Shown: positions 23,285-37,298 of the stretch, in pieces | Layout: each line of letters starts with the position of its first letter | How positions within the stretch are numbered: position 1 is the stretch's first letter | Notes under the pieces: generated by a model | What the model was told of the DNA's origin: nothing | Database searches by the model: none | What the model saw: only the letters and a program-made list of their open reading frames with translations | Source of the DNA: Daucus carota subsp. sativus | Taxonomy: Eukaryota > Streptophyta > Magnoliopsida > Apiales > Apiaceae | Assembly (NCBI RefSeq): GCF_001625215.2 | Contig: NC_030385.2 | Location: forward strand, 39,891,598 to 39,955,597 | Direction: 5' to 3' | DNA: 64,000 bases | Program-made: the position numbers and the translations under genes

Positions 23285-23962
23285 TTATTTACTTTCAAAT
23301 TGTGAAATTAACTAGACAAAAAAAAATTAATAATATTATGACAGTTTTGAGAATTTGGAATCTTAGATTTTGTCAAATGATTTGGTTGGGAGTATGTGTG
23401 TGGATTTATTTGAAATCCAAGACATTTAAATATCAAAGGACAAATCTATCATTTAAAATGAAATGCAAGAGTTTGTTAAAGTGCATATGCTTCGTTCTTT
23501 GTGCACTTCGAGAATGCTGATCTTTATGCTTTCATTTATAAATAAATAATAAAATTAGTTATTGATTATATTATTTAACTAATATAAAAATTTATTATGA
23601 AAACAAAATTTTCAATTGAAAATATATCTAATCGATTAATATAATTTAATAAAATTCTAATTATTAACATTAAAAATTCTGGCTCTCTCCTTGTGATCCA
23701 ATTGGGTCCACCGATGGTGGAGTAAATGAAATGAAAAATTCGAAAACGTGACATCTGGGGAGGAGTGACAGACTGTTATTTGGAAATGTCGGTAACAGTT
23801 GGGTTAAGCAGTGATGACTTGTGATACGTGAGCAATACTAATAGGCACCGCCTTTTTCTCAACTCAACAACTGCACATTTCTATTTCGTTGCCTATTAAC
23901 TAAACAACTATCTCATTGACTACACTGGTGTATATAATATACACATAGATTTTGCAGCACTA
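23285..23962. other. Spacer and promoter of the carrier gene
   Basis: AT-rich up to 23680, then more mixed sequence leading to the start codon at 23963. The TATAATATAC stretch near 23931 is too close to the ATG to be a sure TATA box. No gene seen. Confidence 0.35.
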
Positions 23963-26900
23963 ATGCCGGATCTCAGTCGCCGGACGGGGATCTCCTTCGC
24001 CGGAACCTTCTTTTGCAGTGCCTTCGCCGCTTGTTTCGCTGAGGTCACTACTCTCTTCTACTACTTCAATGTACTTCATTTACAATTTTACATTTCAGAG
24101 AGAGAGGGAGAGAGAGAGAGATGACTGAGGTCATGAATTGATTGAACTAAACTGCGTGCTTTGGATTTCGTAATTCGAGGCGATAGATTGAAAAGTTGTA
24201 ACCTAGCTAGTTACTAATACTTGAAGGAAAATGTGTAGATCTCAGTTTGTTATGTTGCTAACTTTAATTTAGAGCTCAGGCGTCATTTAGAGCTTTGAAG
24301 TGTATGCTACATTGTCCACTTGAAGGCAATTTTCTGTTAGGTATGAGCTTGTGATGTATTTGTAATTGATCGGTGGGTTTGCATTAGCTGTGTTTGAGTT
24401 CTTATTTTTAATAATTCCGGCATGGATCTGTCACATATTATGGTTGTGAAAGACTGGCACTTAAAAAATGTAGGAAGGAGTTTATTAACTACTATTTATC
24501 TTTTATTTAACAGATCACTTTTTACAAGCCTATGTCGCTTTTCAAATTGTTCAAAATATGATTCAAGCCTTTAAGAAATAGTGTCTAATTTTGGGTACGA
24601 ATTGAAAGACAAATGTCGGTGATCTTTGTTTTGTGTAGGTGTGTACCATTCCCCTGGACACTGCTAAAGTAAGGCTTCAGCTTCAAAAACGAACAGTTGT
24701 AGGGGAAGGAACTGGTCCACCTAAGTACAAGGGAGTATTTGGTACAATTTCCACTATTGCCAGGGAAGAAGGCTTACCAGCTCTTTGGAAAGGCATCATT
24801 CCGGGACTTCATCGCCAGTTCATATATGGAGGGCTAAGGATTGGCTTGTATGAGCCTGTATGTACTATACTGCCCAGATAGTTCATTTGTATTACACATT
24901 TCTGGTGTTTACTGCTCATTATTAAATTACGTGTGATACAGGTCAAGGCCTATCTGAGCAGTGATTATTTTGGGAATGTTTCTCTATTCCAGAAGATACT
25001 CGCTGCTCTGATCACTGGTAATTCAATTTGCTGACAATTGTTCTTTTATGAGTAATCAACAAATTGTGTCTGATTGTCCAATCTCAGTCAATAATATGCA
25101 TCAATCTATTTCTCTTTTGTACCAATCAGGCAATCACTATTTCTCTTTTATAAGAAGATGGTAAATTTTTTAATTTGTTTCCCGCTGTCTTTTTCAATGG
25201 GAATTTCGTTTACTGTCCAGGTGCGATAGCAATTTCAGTAGCCAATCCAACTGATCTTGTGAAAGTTCGACTTCAATCAGAAGGTAAATTGCCTGCTGGT
25301 GTTGCTAGACGTTATTCTAGTGCACTGAGTGCATATTACACCATAGTGCAACAGGTAAATCCATTATTGTTTGATGAATCAGGTTTCATGAATATATATT
25401 TAAATTGTTACTGTTTACAGCTAACTGTAATATAATTAGGAAGGACTGTCCGCTTTGTGGACTGGACTGGGTGCCAATATTGCGCGAAATGCAACTATAA
25501 ATGCTGCGGAACTTGCAAGCTATGATCAAGTGAAGCAGGTAGCCATGACGAGCTTATTTCTAAAATAACGTCGAAGTTGTCATGTACAGATATACTTGTT
25601 ATATGCACACATTTCCGTGTCTGTCAATCTTTTAAAAGTATTCTTGTTTTATGCAGACAATTATGCAAATTCTAGGGTTCTCCGACAATATTTTCACTCA
25701 TCTACTAGCAGGATTAGGAGCTGGGTTCTTTGCAGTCTGCATTGGATCTCCTCTTGACGTGGTATATTTGACCTCTCTGTCTGGTTACATATTATCATTG
25801 TATCTGTTAATAGAGAAATCTGAAAATTGATGCTGAGAAATGAATTTGAATATGAAATAAATTCTAGAAATCCTGAAAAGTGGGTAATAGCACATAGTCA
25901 TGAAATTCCAACCTTTTTCTCTTAAAAATCTTTTCTGTTTAGAGTCCTTTGCTACACATTGTGAGCTTGTGTTTAGTTATGACACTGTTAGTTCTGAACT
26001 GCAGATGTCAGTAAGTGTATGAATGTAGAACCACAACAGTCAACAACTCAACCGAAATCTATATTCAGAACGGACCAGAACAGTAATAAACTTAGGACTA
26101 GCAGTAATACGTCATAAGGTGAGAAGCTTTCGCCATCTCCTGTATATCATTTGGATTAACAGATGTTTTGAATGTAATAAGGAAATCTATACATTATCTG
26201 CTGATTCTAATACTTTTATATTTTTGGATAAGCTCAATTATGATACTCTTTTCTGGTAATTTAGAACACGCACGAACACACGCATGTCTCACTAGATTTG
26301 AACACTCAGCCTCGTGTAAAGGGAGTTTAAGGTGGTACCATATATGTTCACAAGCCCGTAACAAGTTCTATTAACACAACGACAGTATAGAATAACAGTA
26401 GGGTTAAAAGAAAACGTACCTTTTGTGGTTAAAACCAGGCTATGGTATATATAAGCTATAACCTATTTGTTACGTAAGAAGTCTTAACAGATGTCATCAA
26501 TTTTGTGTTAAGTCAACTTTTCACTATAAACTCCAATTATATCATACTCCACATACTTTACTATTGCTCTAAATGAGTGGAATTGAATATTATTTAGTAC
26601 TTGGCAAAAAAAAGGGAAATTCAGTTACTAGCCTGTTGCACTTAAGTTTGCTGTCTGGAATGACTCAGTTTCTAGTTCAAAGTTGAGAGACATCAATCCG
26701 TTTTGCAAGGTATCTCTTGTTAGATGTAGTTATGTTAAACCAAAGATGGTAAATTCCTGTTACCGGAGTCCAAGGTTGTGTAATTGTTAACTATACGTAT
26801 ATTGTTAACATTAAATGTCTGATCCATATTAATTCTAAGCATTGTCATTTTCATGTTTAATATCTGAACCTGTCAATGCATGCATCTGTTAAGACTTCTT

Positions 26901-29900
26901 GATATCCTACTGGAACTGGTTCAAATCTGTATCTGTTTCTGGAAATGCATAGAATATTCAGAGTTGTTAAAATATGTATGCACATTTGAATTATGATATC
27001 ATAATTACTGTGCTTTCTGTAAATGTGTGCATTTATTAGCTTTAAAGATAGGCATAGCCTCATATGAACGTTTTTCACTTAGATAAAAAAATGCTTATGG
27101 TTGTCATTGAAACGATTTAAAACAGGTAAAATGCATATGGGCTGTATTTCAGTCATTTTTACTTCAATTCCATGGTATTAATAATACCTAAGTTACCCCG
27201 ACTCGGGTGTGGCTGTCCGACACGGGTGCGGATCCAGGTGTCGGATCCTTGGTTTTTTTGGTAATTAGGATTCTTGGACGCGAGTCTGAAATCAGACTCA
27301 GGTGCGGGGACTTGGCATATAAGCTTGAAAATTTTTTTTGTTCTTAATTCATTTTATATCTGAAAAAGTATGCATGACTAGTGTCTTGTACTAATTAAGC
27401 TTATACACATGACTATATGTGTCATATGCGTGTCATAAAGTCAAAGGGTAACATAGAAAGGTCATAATTGGACCTTACTCTTGACGAGCAAGTTGTTGCA
27501 AAGCGTTTTATATCATTTTGATCTTAGGTTGTTACAATATGAAGTGTCCGGTTTCAAAACGAAGGATCCGACTCAGATCCTGTACTCACACCCATGTCAT
27601 GTCCGGTCGACACGGGTACAAGGCAAAAATCAAAGAGTCCGGGTAACAGAGAATAATACCTTAGGAGGGGGTGGACATGTGGGATTAATATCACATGCCA
27701 GGCCTCAAGGTGACTAGTTTAAGAAATTAAGTATGGTGAAATGTGTGCGTTATTATATGGTGATTATTAAGTTGGATATAATCTCGAGTATTTTGGCACA
27801 ATAAACATGTAATGCTTATTATGCAAAATATGGTATCACAAAATTTCTTTACAAATCAAAGAGCTTTGGCCTTCTTTTCTTTTTATAAATAAACCTAGTT
27901 ATGATGTGTGCTTGTATTAACCTTGTAAATGCTTATATTTCAGGTAAAATCTAGAATGATGGGAGACACAAGCTACAAAGGTGCCTTGGACTGTTTTATA
28001 AAAACTTTAGCAAATGAGGTATAATAATTTCAGCCTATAATAATTTTGGTCTTGTTTTAGTGATGTTCATCATTGTTTGGATCGCAAAGTTTGAAGTGTA
28101 CACGATTATGTTTACAGTGAATGTGGAAATTGTAGCACGTGCATTAGTAATGATTGATTATCTTTGTTCATTTGTTATAGTTTGTTATAAGGCTAGGAAG
28201 TGATCAAGTTCAAATCTCTTAGGAAACTAAAAGTTCTAAATTCAAAAGAAGAAAATGTACTGCTTCTTAACTTATATATCTATCTATATTCTATCCTTGT
28301 ACTATACTCCAGTATTAAAACTAAACTTTAATTTCGGTAGTCGGTCAGTAATTGTGTCAGGTTAAAATAACGACAATATTGATTATTTTGTCTTTTGGAA
28401 CTGATTACAATAATAGAAACATGGGTTTAATCATATATCTTTTTTTTCCCTGAGTTTAATCATATATCTTAATCTATATCATATGTACGAATCATATTGT
28501 TATATTTTATACTTGTTCAATCCAATTTAAGATTTATTCTTTTATATCATATATTTTACTTTTCATTTAAAATTTATTTTTATTATACTAATATATAAGC
28601 CCATGCTTGACACGAGTTCTACAAGATGTTAGTATATTATAGGGTCTATGTTATATTTCCACTACAAATCATTTTAGAATATGAAAAAGATTCATGATAG
28701 AATTTGGATGTAAAATATAGTTTGTAATGCAACAAGGACAGGAAGTCAAGCTCACCCGGGAGAGATAAATGCATGAATCACTGTAAATACAAATCAGTTG
28801 GTTTTTAGTTTTTAGGCTGAAGTTGTTTGTGTTAGAATGCGTGGCTACATTTGAAGGCAAATTTGGCTTACTTTGTAATCAAAGAAATGTGGTTTGATCC
28901 ATTTTTCTTTGTTTCTTATAATGTAATATGTAGAATTTTGTCACTGCTACTCATCACAGGTGCTGCACTCTGTTCATTTGCCTCATTCTTTGTTGTTTAT
29001 ATGGTTCATGGTCTATCTTGAATACAAGTTCCTAGAAACAAGATTTTTTTTTGTTTCATATATATGAAAAATCTTGCAATGGCCCATTAGTTGAGGCCTT
29101 GGATTATGCAATATTTCCAACAAGTATTAACTGCCAGTCAAAATTTTGCAGGGTCCGTATGCTTTTTACAAAGGGTTCCTACTAAATTTTGGTCGTCTAG
29201 GATCTTGGAACGTAATTATGTTCTTGGTGCTTGAGCAAGTAAGTTGTTTTTTTGGGATGCTGCTGAATGTGAAAAAGAGTTATATAATAATCCATTGTTT
29301 TTTACTGGTTATTCAATCTTGGTCTGGAAGTAGATGAAACCAATACTGTTGGGACTTAATAAACTTGTGGATTTTTTTTGGCATAACCTAGGTTTATTAT
29401 TTTACATCTATATATTTTTAAAATCATCCCTACAGGTAGAACATTTCAGTTCTGCCTTCTCCAATAACCTTTATTATAAATAGTTATCTTAAATTGGTAC
29501 AATATATGGCCATGTATCTGTCTTGGCAATATTCACGCTGTGTTTACCATACTTCTGTACTTCATTTATGCATTTCTATAATTTATGATTTTGCGTTAAA
29601 AGTTTATTACTCATTGCAAAATACTTCAGATTTGTACTAAGATTGAAGAAGCAGAATCCCTGCCTGTTATACTCCGTTCTCATAAAGTTCCTCCACTCAT
29701 CCATTTACATGTTGCCCGAATCTTAATATCGCGGTTTTCTGCCGCCATACTCCCCATACCAATAAAGCCAGCCATCTAATATTGTCCCACCACCTGTCAA
29801 CAGATTTTGAAGATAGACAAACTTGGTTAAAAGTTGCTTATGCACTTGTATTTAAAATTCAAAAGCATTATCACAGTAGTTTTTTTTATTCGTAGCTGAA

Positions 29901-29971
29901 TGATAAGGGTACTAAAGAAGCTTGTTATCTGTTCATGTCAGGTCAAGAGTTTTTTCTTCCTTGAAGCTTAG
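23963..29971 (+). CDS. Mitochondrial uncoupling protein (PUMP/UCP-type carrier)
   Basis: Nine exons: 23963-24043, 24639-24857, 24942-25017, 25221-25354, 25440-25538, 25657-25761, 27944-28018, 29152-29238, 29942-29971; 301 residues. It belongs to the mitochondrial carrier family, with three repeats of about 100 residues. Each repeat has the Px[DE]xx[KR] motif: [20 protein letters not shown] and PLDVVKSRMM. Segments such as FACSAFAAC-like [29 protein letters not shown] and [12 protein letters not shown] match plant PUMP1/PUMP2. Family members sit in the inner mitochondrial membrane and move protons and/or dicarboxylates and amino acids. Which PUMP paralogue this is cannot be fixed. The last exon is only ten codons and ends SFFFLEA, shorter than PUMP1. 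Intron 6 (25762-27943) is 2.2 kb. Confidence 0.92.
27190..27625. mobile_element. GACACGGGTGCGG-type repeat in carrier intron 6
   Basis: GC-richer tracts CCGACTCGGGTGTGGC and GACACGGGTGCGGATCC at the left, and CCCATGTCATGTCCGGTCGA with CACGGGTAC at the right, stand out from the AT-rich intron and partly mirror each other. They look like the ends of an aged non-autonomous element; edges and class are uncertain. Confidence 0.35.
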
Positions 29972-31208
29972 TGTACAGCACCAGGAAGTATATATTATCT
30001 TTTTATTGTCAGCATCATGGAAGAGTGCTTGGTATTTATTGGTATTTAGCGAATTTTAATGTACCCTGGGCTCAGTCTTGCTTTTATGAAGTTTTTGAAG
30101 TGCTGATATGGAGGTTGTCAAATCAACTTATGGGGCCGGCTTATTGAAAGAAGGCATTTAGGTTGCAACCCGGGCACTAATTTTGCAATTGGAAATTTGA
30201 GATATCAGCTACGTCTGAGCACACAGTAATTTTTTACATCATATAATACATATACCACAAAATGCTGAGAATATAAGATGTTGTATAAGTTGTACAAGGA
30301 CAGCAATTAGGGCAAAAACACAATTATACTTGTTTGTTCTCAGTTAGCTTGACGGATCAGGCATCATTTGACTTCAATTATGTAACATTATTATTCTACC
30401 TGTTTTAAATAAACATACTAGGATATCCTGGATTCGTATATGAGGATTGTCTGTGTGATAACAGTAAATCTGTTTTCAGTTCTCCCCTTTATAAATATCA
30501 TAAAAATAAAGTAAGCTGGACAGAAAAGTACTACGTCATACCAATTTCTGGCTTTAAGTCGGTTTCAGATTTATTTCTAACTTGCTGACTTGGCTTATTA
30601 TACGACAGATATTTTTCGGTTTAAATTCGATTTAAAACCCGGTCATAAAACCCCCCGGCAAACACGCACTATATATTGAGCTTATACGCACAGTTAATGA
30701 TTTAATAAAATTGAGTACTACATAGATAATTTGACATTTAATATTGTTTATGTTAATTTTAAAAATATACTACTAACAAGATACAGAATTCAGGACCAGG
30801 AATTTACTGTGAGGCGATATAGCCATAAGCCAGTAGCTATTTGTCACTGTCTTTTGTCCAAGACTTTTAACGAGCCAATGAGTATGCACAACTTAAACAA
30901 GGTCACATTTGACACTTCTCAGAAAGTCGTATACCATTGTAAATCTTCGGAGTAGCGCTTTTTTTTTTTTTCCCTAAAAAATTCCATTTACAAGTGCAAA
31001 ATCTTAATTTTATAAACGTTATGATTAACATCTGCAATTCCATTTACAAGTGCAAAATCTTAATATAATTTTTTAAACGTTATGATTAAAATCTGCAAGT
31101 TTATAGCACTAGCCATAGCAAGCTACCACCAACCCATTACACAAACAATACAATTTTAAAAACACTCTACATTAGCTCGTAATAGACATTTATTAGGAAG
31201 TCTCTTGC
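29972..31208. other. Spacer between convergent genes
   Basis: The carrier gene (+) and the DUF641 gene (-) end towards each other here. The region holds their 3' UTRs and a short duplication (30981-31099). No other gene seen. Confidence 0.45.
30981..31099. repeat. Short tandem duplication
   Basis: ATTCCATTTACAAGTGCAAA followed by ATCTTAAT...AAACGTTATGATTAA occurs at 30981-31036 and again at 31037-31099, with a few base and length changes. Confidence 0.8.
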
Positions 31209-33628
31209 CTAAAAATCATTTTTGGGCACAAGGTAAACCCTAGCCTTTATAACAGAACCACTGGCCAGCTTAAACCCAGGGCTAACTGGAAACCCCACTA
31301 CCTGACCACCTACAACTCTTCCACCCGGAAACCTCACCACACTCTCCATGTACTGAGAATGGAAATCTGCACCCTTGCTACCTTCAAAATAACTAGGTGG
31401 TGGCTCCAACGAGAATGCAAGCAAATGCAGCAGCCAAATTGCTTTTGCAAGCCCCAGAAAATCCCCATAGAATCGACTCCTAGGGTGATTTCCAGCCAAA
31501 ACTTGACAGCGCTGTTCCAAATCACCAAACAAAGACTCCTCCATTTTGGGATGGATAATGGAGAGATATTTTTTACAGCAGAATTTGCCAAAGTCACAAG
31601 TGGGAAGAATGCCAAGGAGTTCAATGGGGTCCATTGCTTTCATGTCTCGGTACTGAGTGAAGCAATCTCGGCGGAACTGATCAGGGTGCAGTAGAGATGA
31701 GAGGCTGCCATCCATGTAGAATGTCTCATGGTCAAAACCTTGGAAGAATTTCCGGTTGACATACGATTCCATTGCGTACTTTGCATGATTTGGTCCCACA
31801 ATGGAGTCCATAGTAGCATTGGTAGTTGCCCCTGCAGCAGCTTCAATTGATCTTACAGCAGCTGTAATGTCCCAGTGGGCTGATTTCATGAGTGAGAGAA
31901 GGAGAGCTGTAAATGACTTTGATGCTTCTCTTACCATGCTCATTGTTGCTTCAAATACCTCTGGTGCCGGCGACAGTGATACTGGACATTGGTATATATA
32001 GTTTAGATAGATTGCAACATACCAAAATTTCATGCAAGACAAGCTTTTGGTGTTAAAAAAATACTTTCTCTAACATAAGATAAAGATACCGAATGACAAT
32101 TGTCTTGCCACAATAAAATAAGAATAGCTAGGAACTTGATTAACCTTGAAGATGACACCTTGTTAGCAAAAGATAATCAAGTGTGAAGTTAGAAATTAGA
32201 GTTTAATAGAGGATGTCTTGAACCTGTTTCAATGCTATTACAAAATTGTTTAAGTTCTAATCACTAAAGGACACTTTCTACTCGGGCCTCATTTACACAT
32301 CTTTAATACAACTGTATATATGCTCAAGTTGTAATAAGTAGAGAACACTTTCTACTCACACATCTTCACATTGTGTCCGAAGATTATTGCTTTTAACTTG
32401 TAACTTATAACTGTCTCGAAGTCAGAATCTTAATTCCTAGTTCAAGTAACATCATAATCTAAGAAAAGTATGTGAAGCAATGCTTTATAACTGTCTCGAA
32501 GTCAGAATCTTAATTCCTAGTTCAAATCATATAACATCATAATCTAAGAAAAGTATGTGAAGCAATGCTTATAACATTTTTACAAAGTAATCATCCCTGG
32601 ACTGAGTCAATAAATACAAAAAAGTACAAGCACAAAAGAAATGCATACATTGTATAAAATGATAACCCCTAACAGGATGATGCTTGGACTAGATCTTAAC
32701 ATAATTATAGCACTCTGATTAACTTAACAAAAATATATTCAAAATTTAATTTTGGGTTATCTTTTTCACTCTCAACCCCAACTCCAACTGTTTTCTACAA
32801 AATTAGGCGACAATTTCTCACACAAAAACACAACCCATGACCAAGAACCCAGCTTGATCCACAAAATCTAAACATAGCACCACATGAATTAATTAACTCA
32901 AATGCAATTCCAAATGACTTATTCGATAGAAATTTATATGCAAAATGTATGTAGAAATTACCAGGAGTCTGAGTACTGCACCCAACTCTCCGCTTGGACT
33001 GATGATGGCCCCTCCCATTTTTCTTCCCTCCACTCCCACCAGTCACCACCACCGCATTCTTCAACTTGTCCTTCAAATTCTCCACTTCAACTTCCTTCAC
33101 CTTAAGCTCCCTCTTCAACTCCTCCACCGCGGCCTCATAAGGCGCGACAACCTCCCTCAAAGTAGCTCCCACAACCCTCCTCCCCCTCTCCCCACCCACA
33201 TTCTTCCTCCTAAACCTCTCCCTCAAAACCCCAATTCTCCGCAGCTCAGCCACCACCGCCGCATCGCAAACCCGCATTCTATCAGGATCCCAAGGACAAT
33301 GCGCCTCCTGTAAACTCACATAAGCCTTCTTCACAGCCGAAAACGCCTCAAAAACCTCACCAATCAACACCTCCACATCCCCAAATTCCCCATCACTTCT
33401 CCGTGCCCTGGCAATGCTGCCGTTTTCGGTGTTTTCGATATCTTCTTCTTGCTGGGCTAAGTACTCGGAGATTCTGGGGTTGGGTGGGTAGTCATCAGAG
33501 TCGTCGGAGTCGTCGGAGGGGGAGATTTGGGAGGAGTGGTGGCGGTCGGCGGCGAGAGGGTGGAGGAAACAAGAGGCGGTGACACGGTGGATGAGATCGG
33601 AGAAGTTGGAGACTTTGTTAATGGCCAT
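31209..33628 (-). CDS. DUF641 protein (GIL1 / IRK-interacting protein-like)
   Basis: Two exons on the minus strand, 32962-33628 and 31209-31981, joined in phase 1 (GT-AG), give 479 residues. The first exon has a Ser/Asp-rich stretch (about 38-46) and the DUF641 start VLIGEVFEAFSAVKKAYVSLQEAHCPWDP (about 87-115, quoted only as position), then a Lys/Glu-rich coiled coil ending VEELKRELKVKEVEVENLKD. The second exon begins SLSPAPEVFEATMSMVREAS and ends KARVYLVPKNDF, with the family's FDHETFYMDG-like and PGFKLASGSVIKARVY segments. GIL1 acts in light control of gravitropism and IRKI binds the IRK receptor kinase. The function of this copy is not proven. Confidence 0.85.
32405..32571. repeat. 80-bp duplication in the DUF641 gene intron
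   Basis: TTATAACTGTCTCGAAGTCA starts both copies (32405 and 32485), and both end in AGTATGTGAAGCAATGCT. The second copy has a small insertion after TTCAA. Confidence 0.85.
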
Positions 33629-36447
33629 TTTCTTGATTCCAGTGCTGCTGCTCTTTCTTCAGATGTGGACACATAAAAACACACACATACACACAGTGTG
33701 TTTAGTGAAGACCAAACACAAGTGAAGTGAACTAGTGAACTACTCAAGTCACTGTTAAATTAAGTGAAGTGAATCTACCCAACAGTAATTTAGGATCTCT
33801 ACTTGTGTTTCTTGTGTCTGGAATTTGGAATGAATAACCTTTTATAATTTTATAATGTTTTCCTTTTGTCTTAATCAAGCTGTTACAGTGTTTTTTTTCA
33901 ATTAAATAAAAGTAATCTTAATTGATTTGAAAATCATGTTAAGCTGGAAGTAATGAATCTTATTTTAAGTTGGTTTTTTTTTTTTTACTTTTAAACACTT
34001 CGCCAAGATATAACCAACATAAATGTTAAAAATAAATTTACTATTGTAAAGAACAGATTTAAGTCAAATTTAAAAAACGTGTAACTTAATTTCCACATAA
34101 CTTAATTAAGTACTATTTTTATAGTTAATATATATATACTATATTTATATAACCAATCATTTTATTAATCATATAATTATTCAAATTATTTTTAATTACT
34201 TTTGAGTATTATCAAGCACTTTAAGATAAGATAGAGAGCAATGCTTTCGTCAATTTTAAATTTAGATGGCAAATAATTTTTTAATTTATCATATGAATAA
34301 AATATGTAGACTATTTTAAAGTTTTAAAACAGTATCCACATGAAGATATTTAAAACAATTTGACGGATCTAAAAAATTTTACTCTCATCATTGAAGGACA
34401 ATTTTATTTAAAAATATATTCTAGATAAACGTAGATATAAAAATTATAAAATATTGAATAATGAATATACAATATAATTATTATAAAATATAGTATATAG
34501 TTTGGTATTAATATCAGTTATATTTCAAAATATCCATAACAAACTACATGAGATTATAAAGATTAGCGCATATAATTAATTTACTTATCGAAATTCCTCC
34601 AAAAAAATATATTTTAGTGTTTTCTAACTCAAATATAATAATTTGTTTAAGTGATCAAAATACGTGCTATGCATGATAATTGTAAATTTATTTAGTGACA
34701 CTGTCTTATTTAAATACAACAAAATTTTGTAGAGCAGTTGAGGTGTTTATACAAGTTGTGCACACAGCACATCACTCATTGACTCACACAGTAACATAAT
34801 ACTCAAACATGGTAGAGAGGCGGGAAGGGTAAGGAAAGAAAACCTTGCTACTTGGGATTGTTTTACGACGGGGTCTCTGTAGTAACCACGGTGGTGATGC
34901 TTGTGTGTCGACTCATCCATCTTCAGTACTCCATTTGTCTTCTTCTTTGTTGTTCTGATCATGTATATATGATGATTACACATATACAAAACCCATAACA
35001 AATTAATAACTATTAAACCTGTGTACATACATTAAAATAAGAAATCTATCCGGCATATTTACATACACAACCTGGATCTTATTGCTTCCCGGACATAAAC
35101 AAGCAAGGATTCATCATAAGATTAAAGCCAGAATTCTGGCTGTTTTACTCAAGGAACTATATATATTATTATACTTATTTGATGAAGAATGCTAAAATTC
35201 AGATCATAAAAGGAATAACAAAGAAGTTGAGAAGTTAGGTAAATAAGAAGAAGTTACCCGAAACGATCCTGTTGGTAGGAAGAGAGTAGTATATTTGGCA
35301 TCATAGTGTACAATTCCAAGAATCAGCTTCTATGCGAGTGTGTGTGTGTGAATTGTGCAGAAACAACTAGAAATAAAGCTGTGTAGTGCAGATCAGCGAC
35401 CTCACATTGCTAGTCTTACAGCATATACAGGAAGTGACGCTTCTGTGCTTTACTGTTTTATGAGTTGATGTACATAACATGCTATGTCCAAGTATTTTAT
35501 AGCCGTGCTTATTAGTTCTTATATATATATATATAAAGATACATGGCTGAGACATTATTTTTAATAGTTATTACTGTATTAAGATTCAGCTGTCCCTTAT
35601 TATAATGGAGAGAATTTCTGTCTGCAGTCATGGTCTAAAGTTCAGAGTATCCATGTGTTTAACAGTTGAAGCACCTGATTTGCATAACATAATTTTTTTT
35701 ACATATTTTGATCATTATAAATTTGGCAAAGTTATAGAAAAGTGTCGTAGATCAATACAAGTCCAACAGATATATGCCTTATTTGGTCTTCTAAATCAAA
35801 ATTTAGGGCAATTGACAAAAATAAGTGTCTCTATTTTTAAGACGGATATTTTTAAGACTGCGCAATCTCGTTTTATTAATAATAAGATATTGATATTCCC
35901 TCTTTTTTCGTACTTGGAACGTACAAAAATGATGTTCTAAACTAGTAGGAAACTATATTTTATAATATTTATAAAACAATCACTAAAACACTCTTGAACT
36001 TGCTGTCTTGCTCTAATACGCATATGAATACACATGCAGATGCATGCATGCTGCACACTTATATGAAAATGATTGTGAATTTGTTGGCCTTTGACAGTTA
36101 AGTGTCAATCTCTCCTATTCTTCTATGATCCATAGTCATGTTCGAGTAGTCACTTAATATATTAATATAACGAAATCTATCAAATATGAAAGAATGCATG
36201 TATGTAAAACTTACACAGATCTGTGTGGCGGCGTACTGTCATTGTTTAGGCAGAGGCAAGGAAGCATCTTCTCAGAGTAAAAGAAAGACCTGCAACTCTA
36301 GAATTTGCACTCCTTTTTCCTTTATTTTTTTTTATAAATTTGGAGTTTGCGACAAGGGTATTTGAAGAAACTAAAGCATTGTGCACTTTTACTGTTACTT
36401 ATATTATTTAAGTGTTTTGAGTGAGGTTATTATTGATCATTTGTGGC

Positions 36448-36471
36448 CACGTGTCAAGTTCTGGAAGTTTC
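36448..36471. promoter_or_regulatory. G-box next to a heat-shock-element-like motif
   Basis: CACGTG at 36448-36453 is followed by TTCTGGAAGTTTC at 36459-36471, which fits the alternating TTCnnGAAnnTTC heat shock element. No gene with a start nearby was found, so this may be chance or belong to an unannotated transcript. Confidence 0.25.
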
Positions 36472-37255
36472 ATGGAGTGTCCCCCAGTTTACATGAAATG
36501 CTTCAGCTGGTAAATAATGGAGATATATTCATTGTTGTTTAGTCATTGCCTACATATTATGTTAATGATGATTATAATGCTAATGCGCATCTTTGGCTGC
36601 AGCTTCTTGGAGTATAGCTAATCAAAAGTATCCATCTATACAAATGAATTAAACCCAGAAGTTGATCATTTCTTTCTCCAAATGATACTTTTTTATCGTG
36701 TAATGAACTATATCAGAATTACAATATTTGTGTCGGAAGTTCCTAAATTATCTTCCTTAAACTTATTATACATAAGTATATAATGTGTAACTTAATTGAG
36801 AAGAGGGTTACCGATCGAGCAGATCAATAATATAAAATGATCACTACCGATAAACTTCAGGATAGATCTCGTTTCATAAGTGATTGAAATATATGGACAG
36901 TCAAGAAAAATGAGCAATCAGGCTGAATGCAACTTTCAGGGATAAAGGATCACAAATTGTGATTACTGCCTAATTCAATCCACTTGTATCATATATTTTG
37001 GTCTAGCCATATGTGTATAAATCGGCAAATGAATAAAAAAAAAATGCTGTAATAGAATAGACAAGCAACAAATTTAAGCTAATACATGATCCAGAGGAGA
37101 TCTGAGATGATATTATTGTAAACGATATCAAGGCAGTATACAATGTTTTGACCCGCAATAGTCTCGCCTTGATTTTCATGCTACACCTGCGTTTTTGGCA
37201 CAACCTCTTGGAACCTACAATAACATTTCATTTGTATTATTACAACACATGTACC

Positions 37256-37256
<1 letters not shown>

Positions 37257-37286
<30 letters not shown>

Positions 37287-37298
37287 CACACACACAGT
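37257..37298. repeat. (GT)n(TA)n(CA)n palindromic microsatellite
   Basis: TGTGTGTGTG, then TATATATATATA, then CACACACACA, which together form a self-complementary tract. Confidence 0.85.

Noticed and set aside
35605-35940. 111-codon open frame on +
   Set aside because: It has no domain, lies in AT-rich sequence and has no splice or promoter support.
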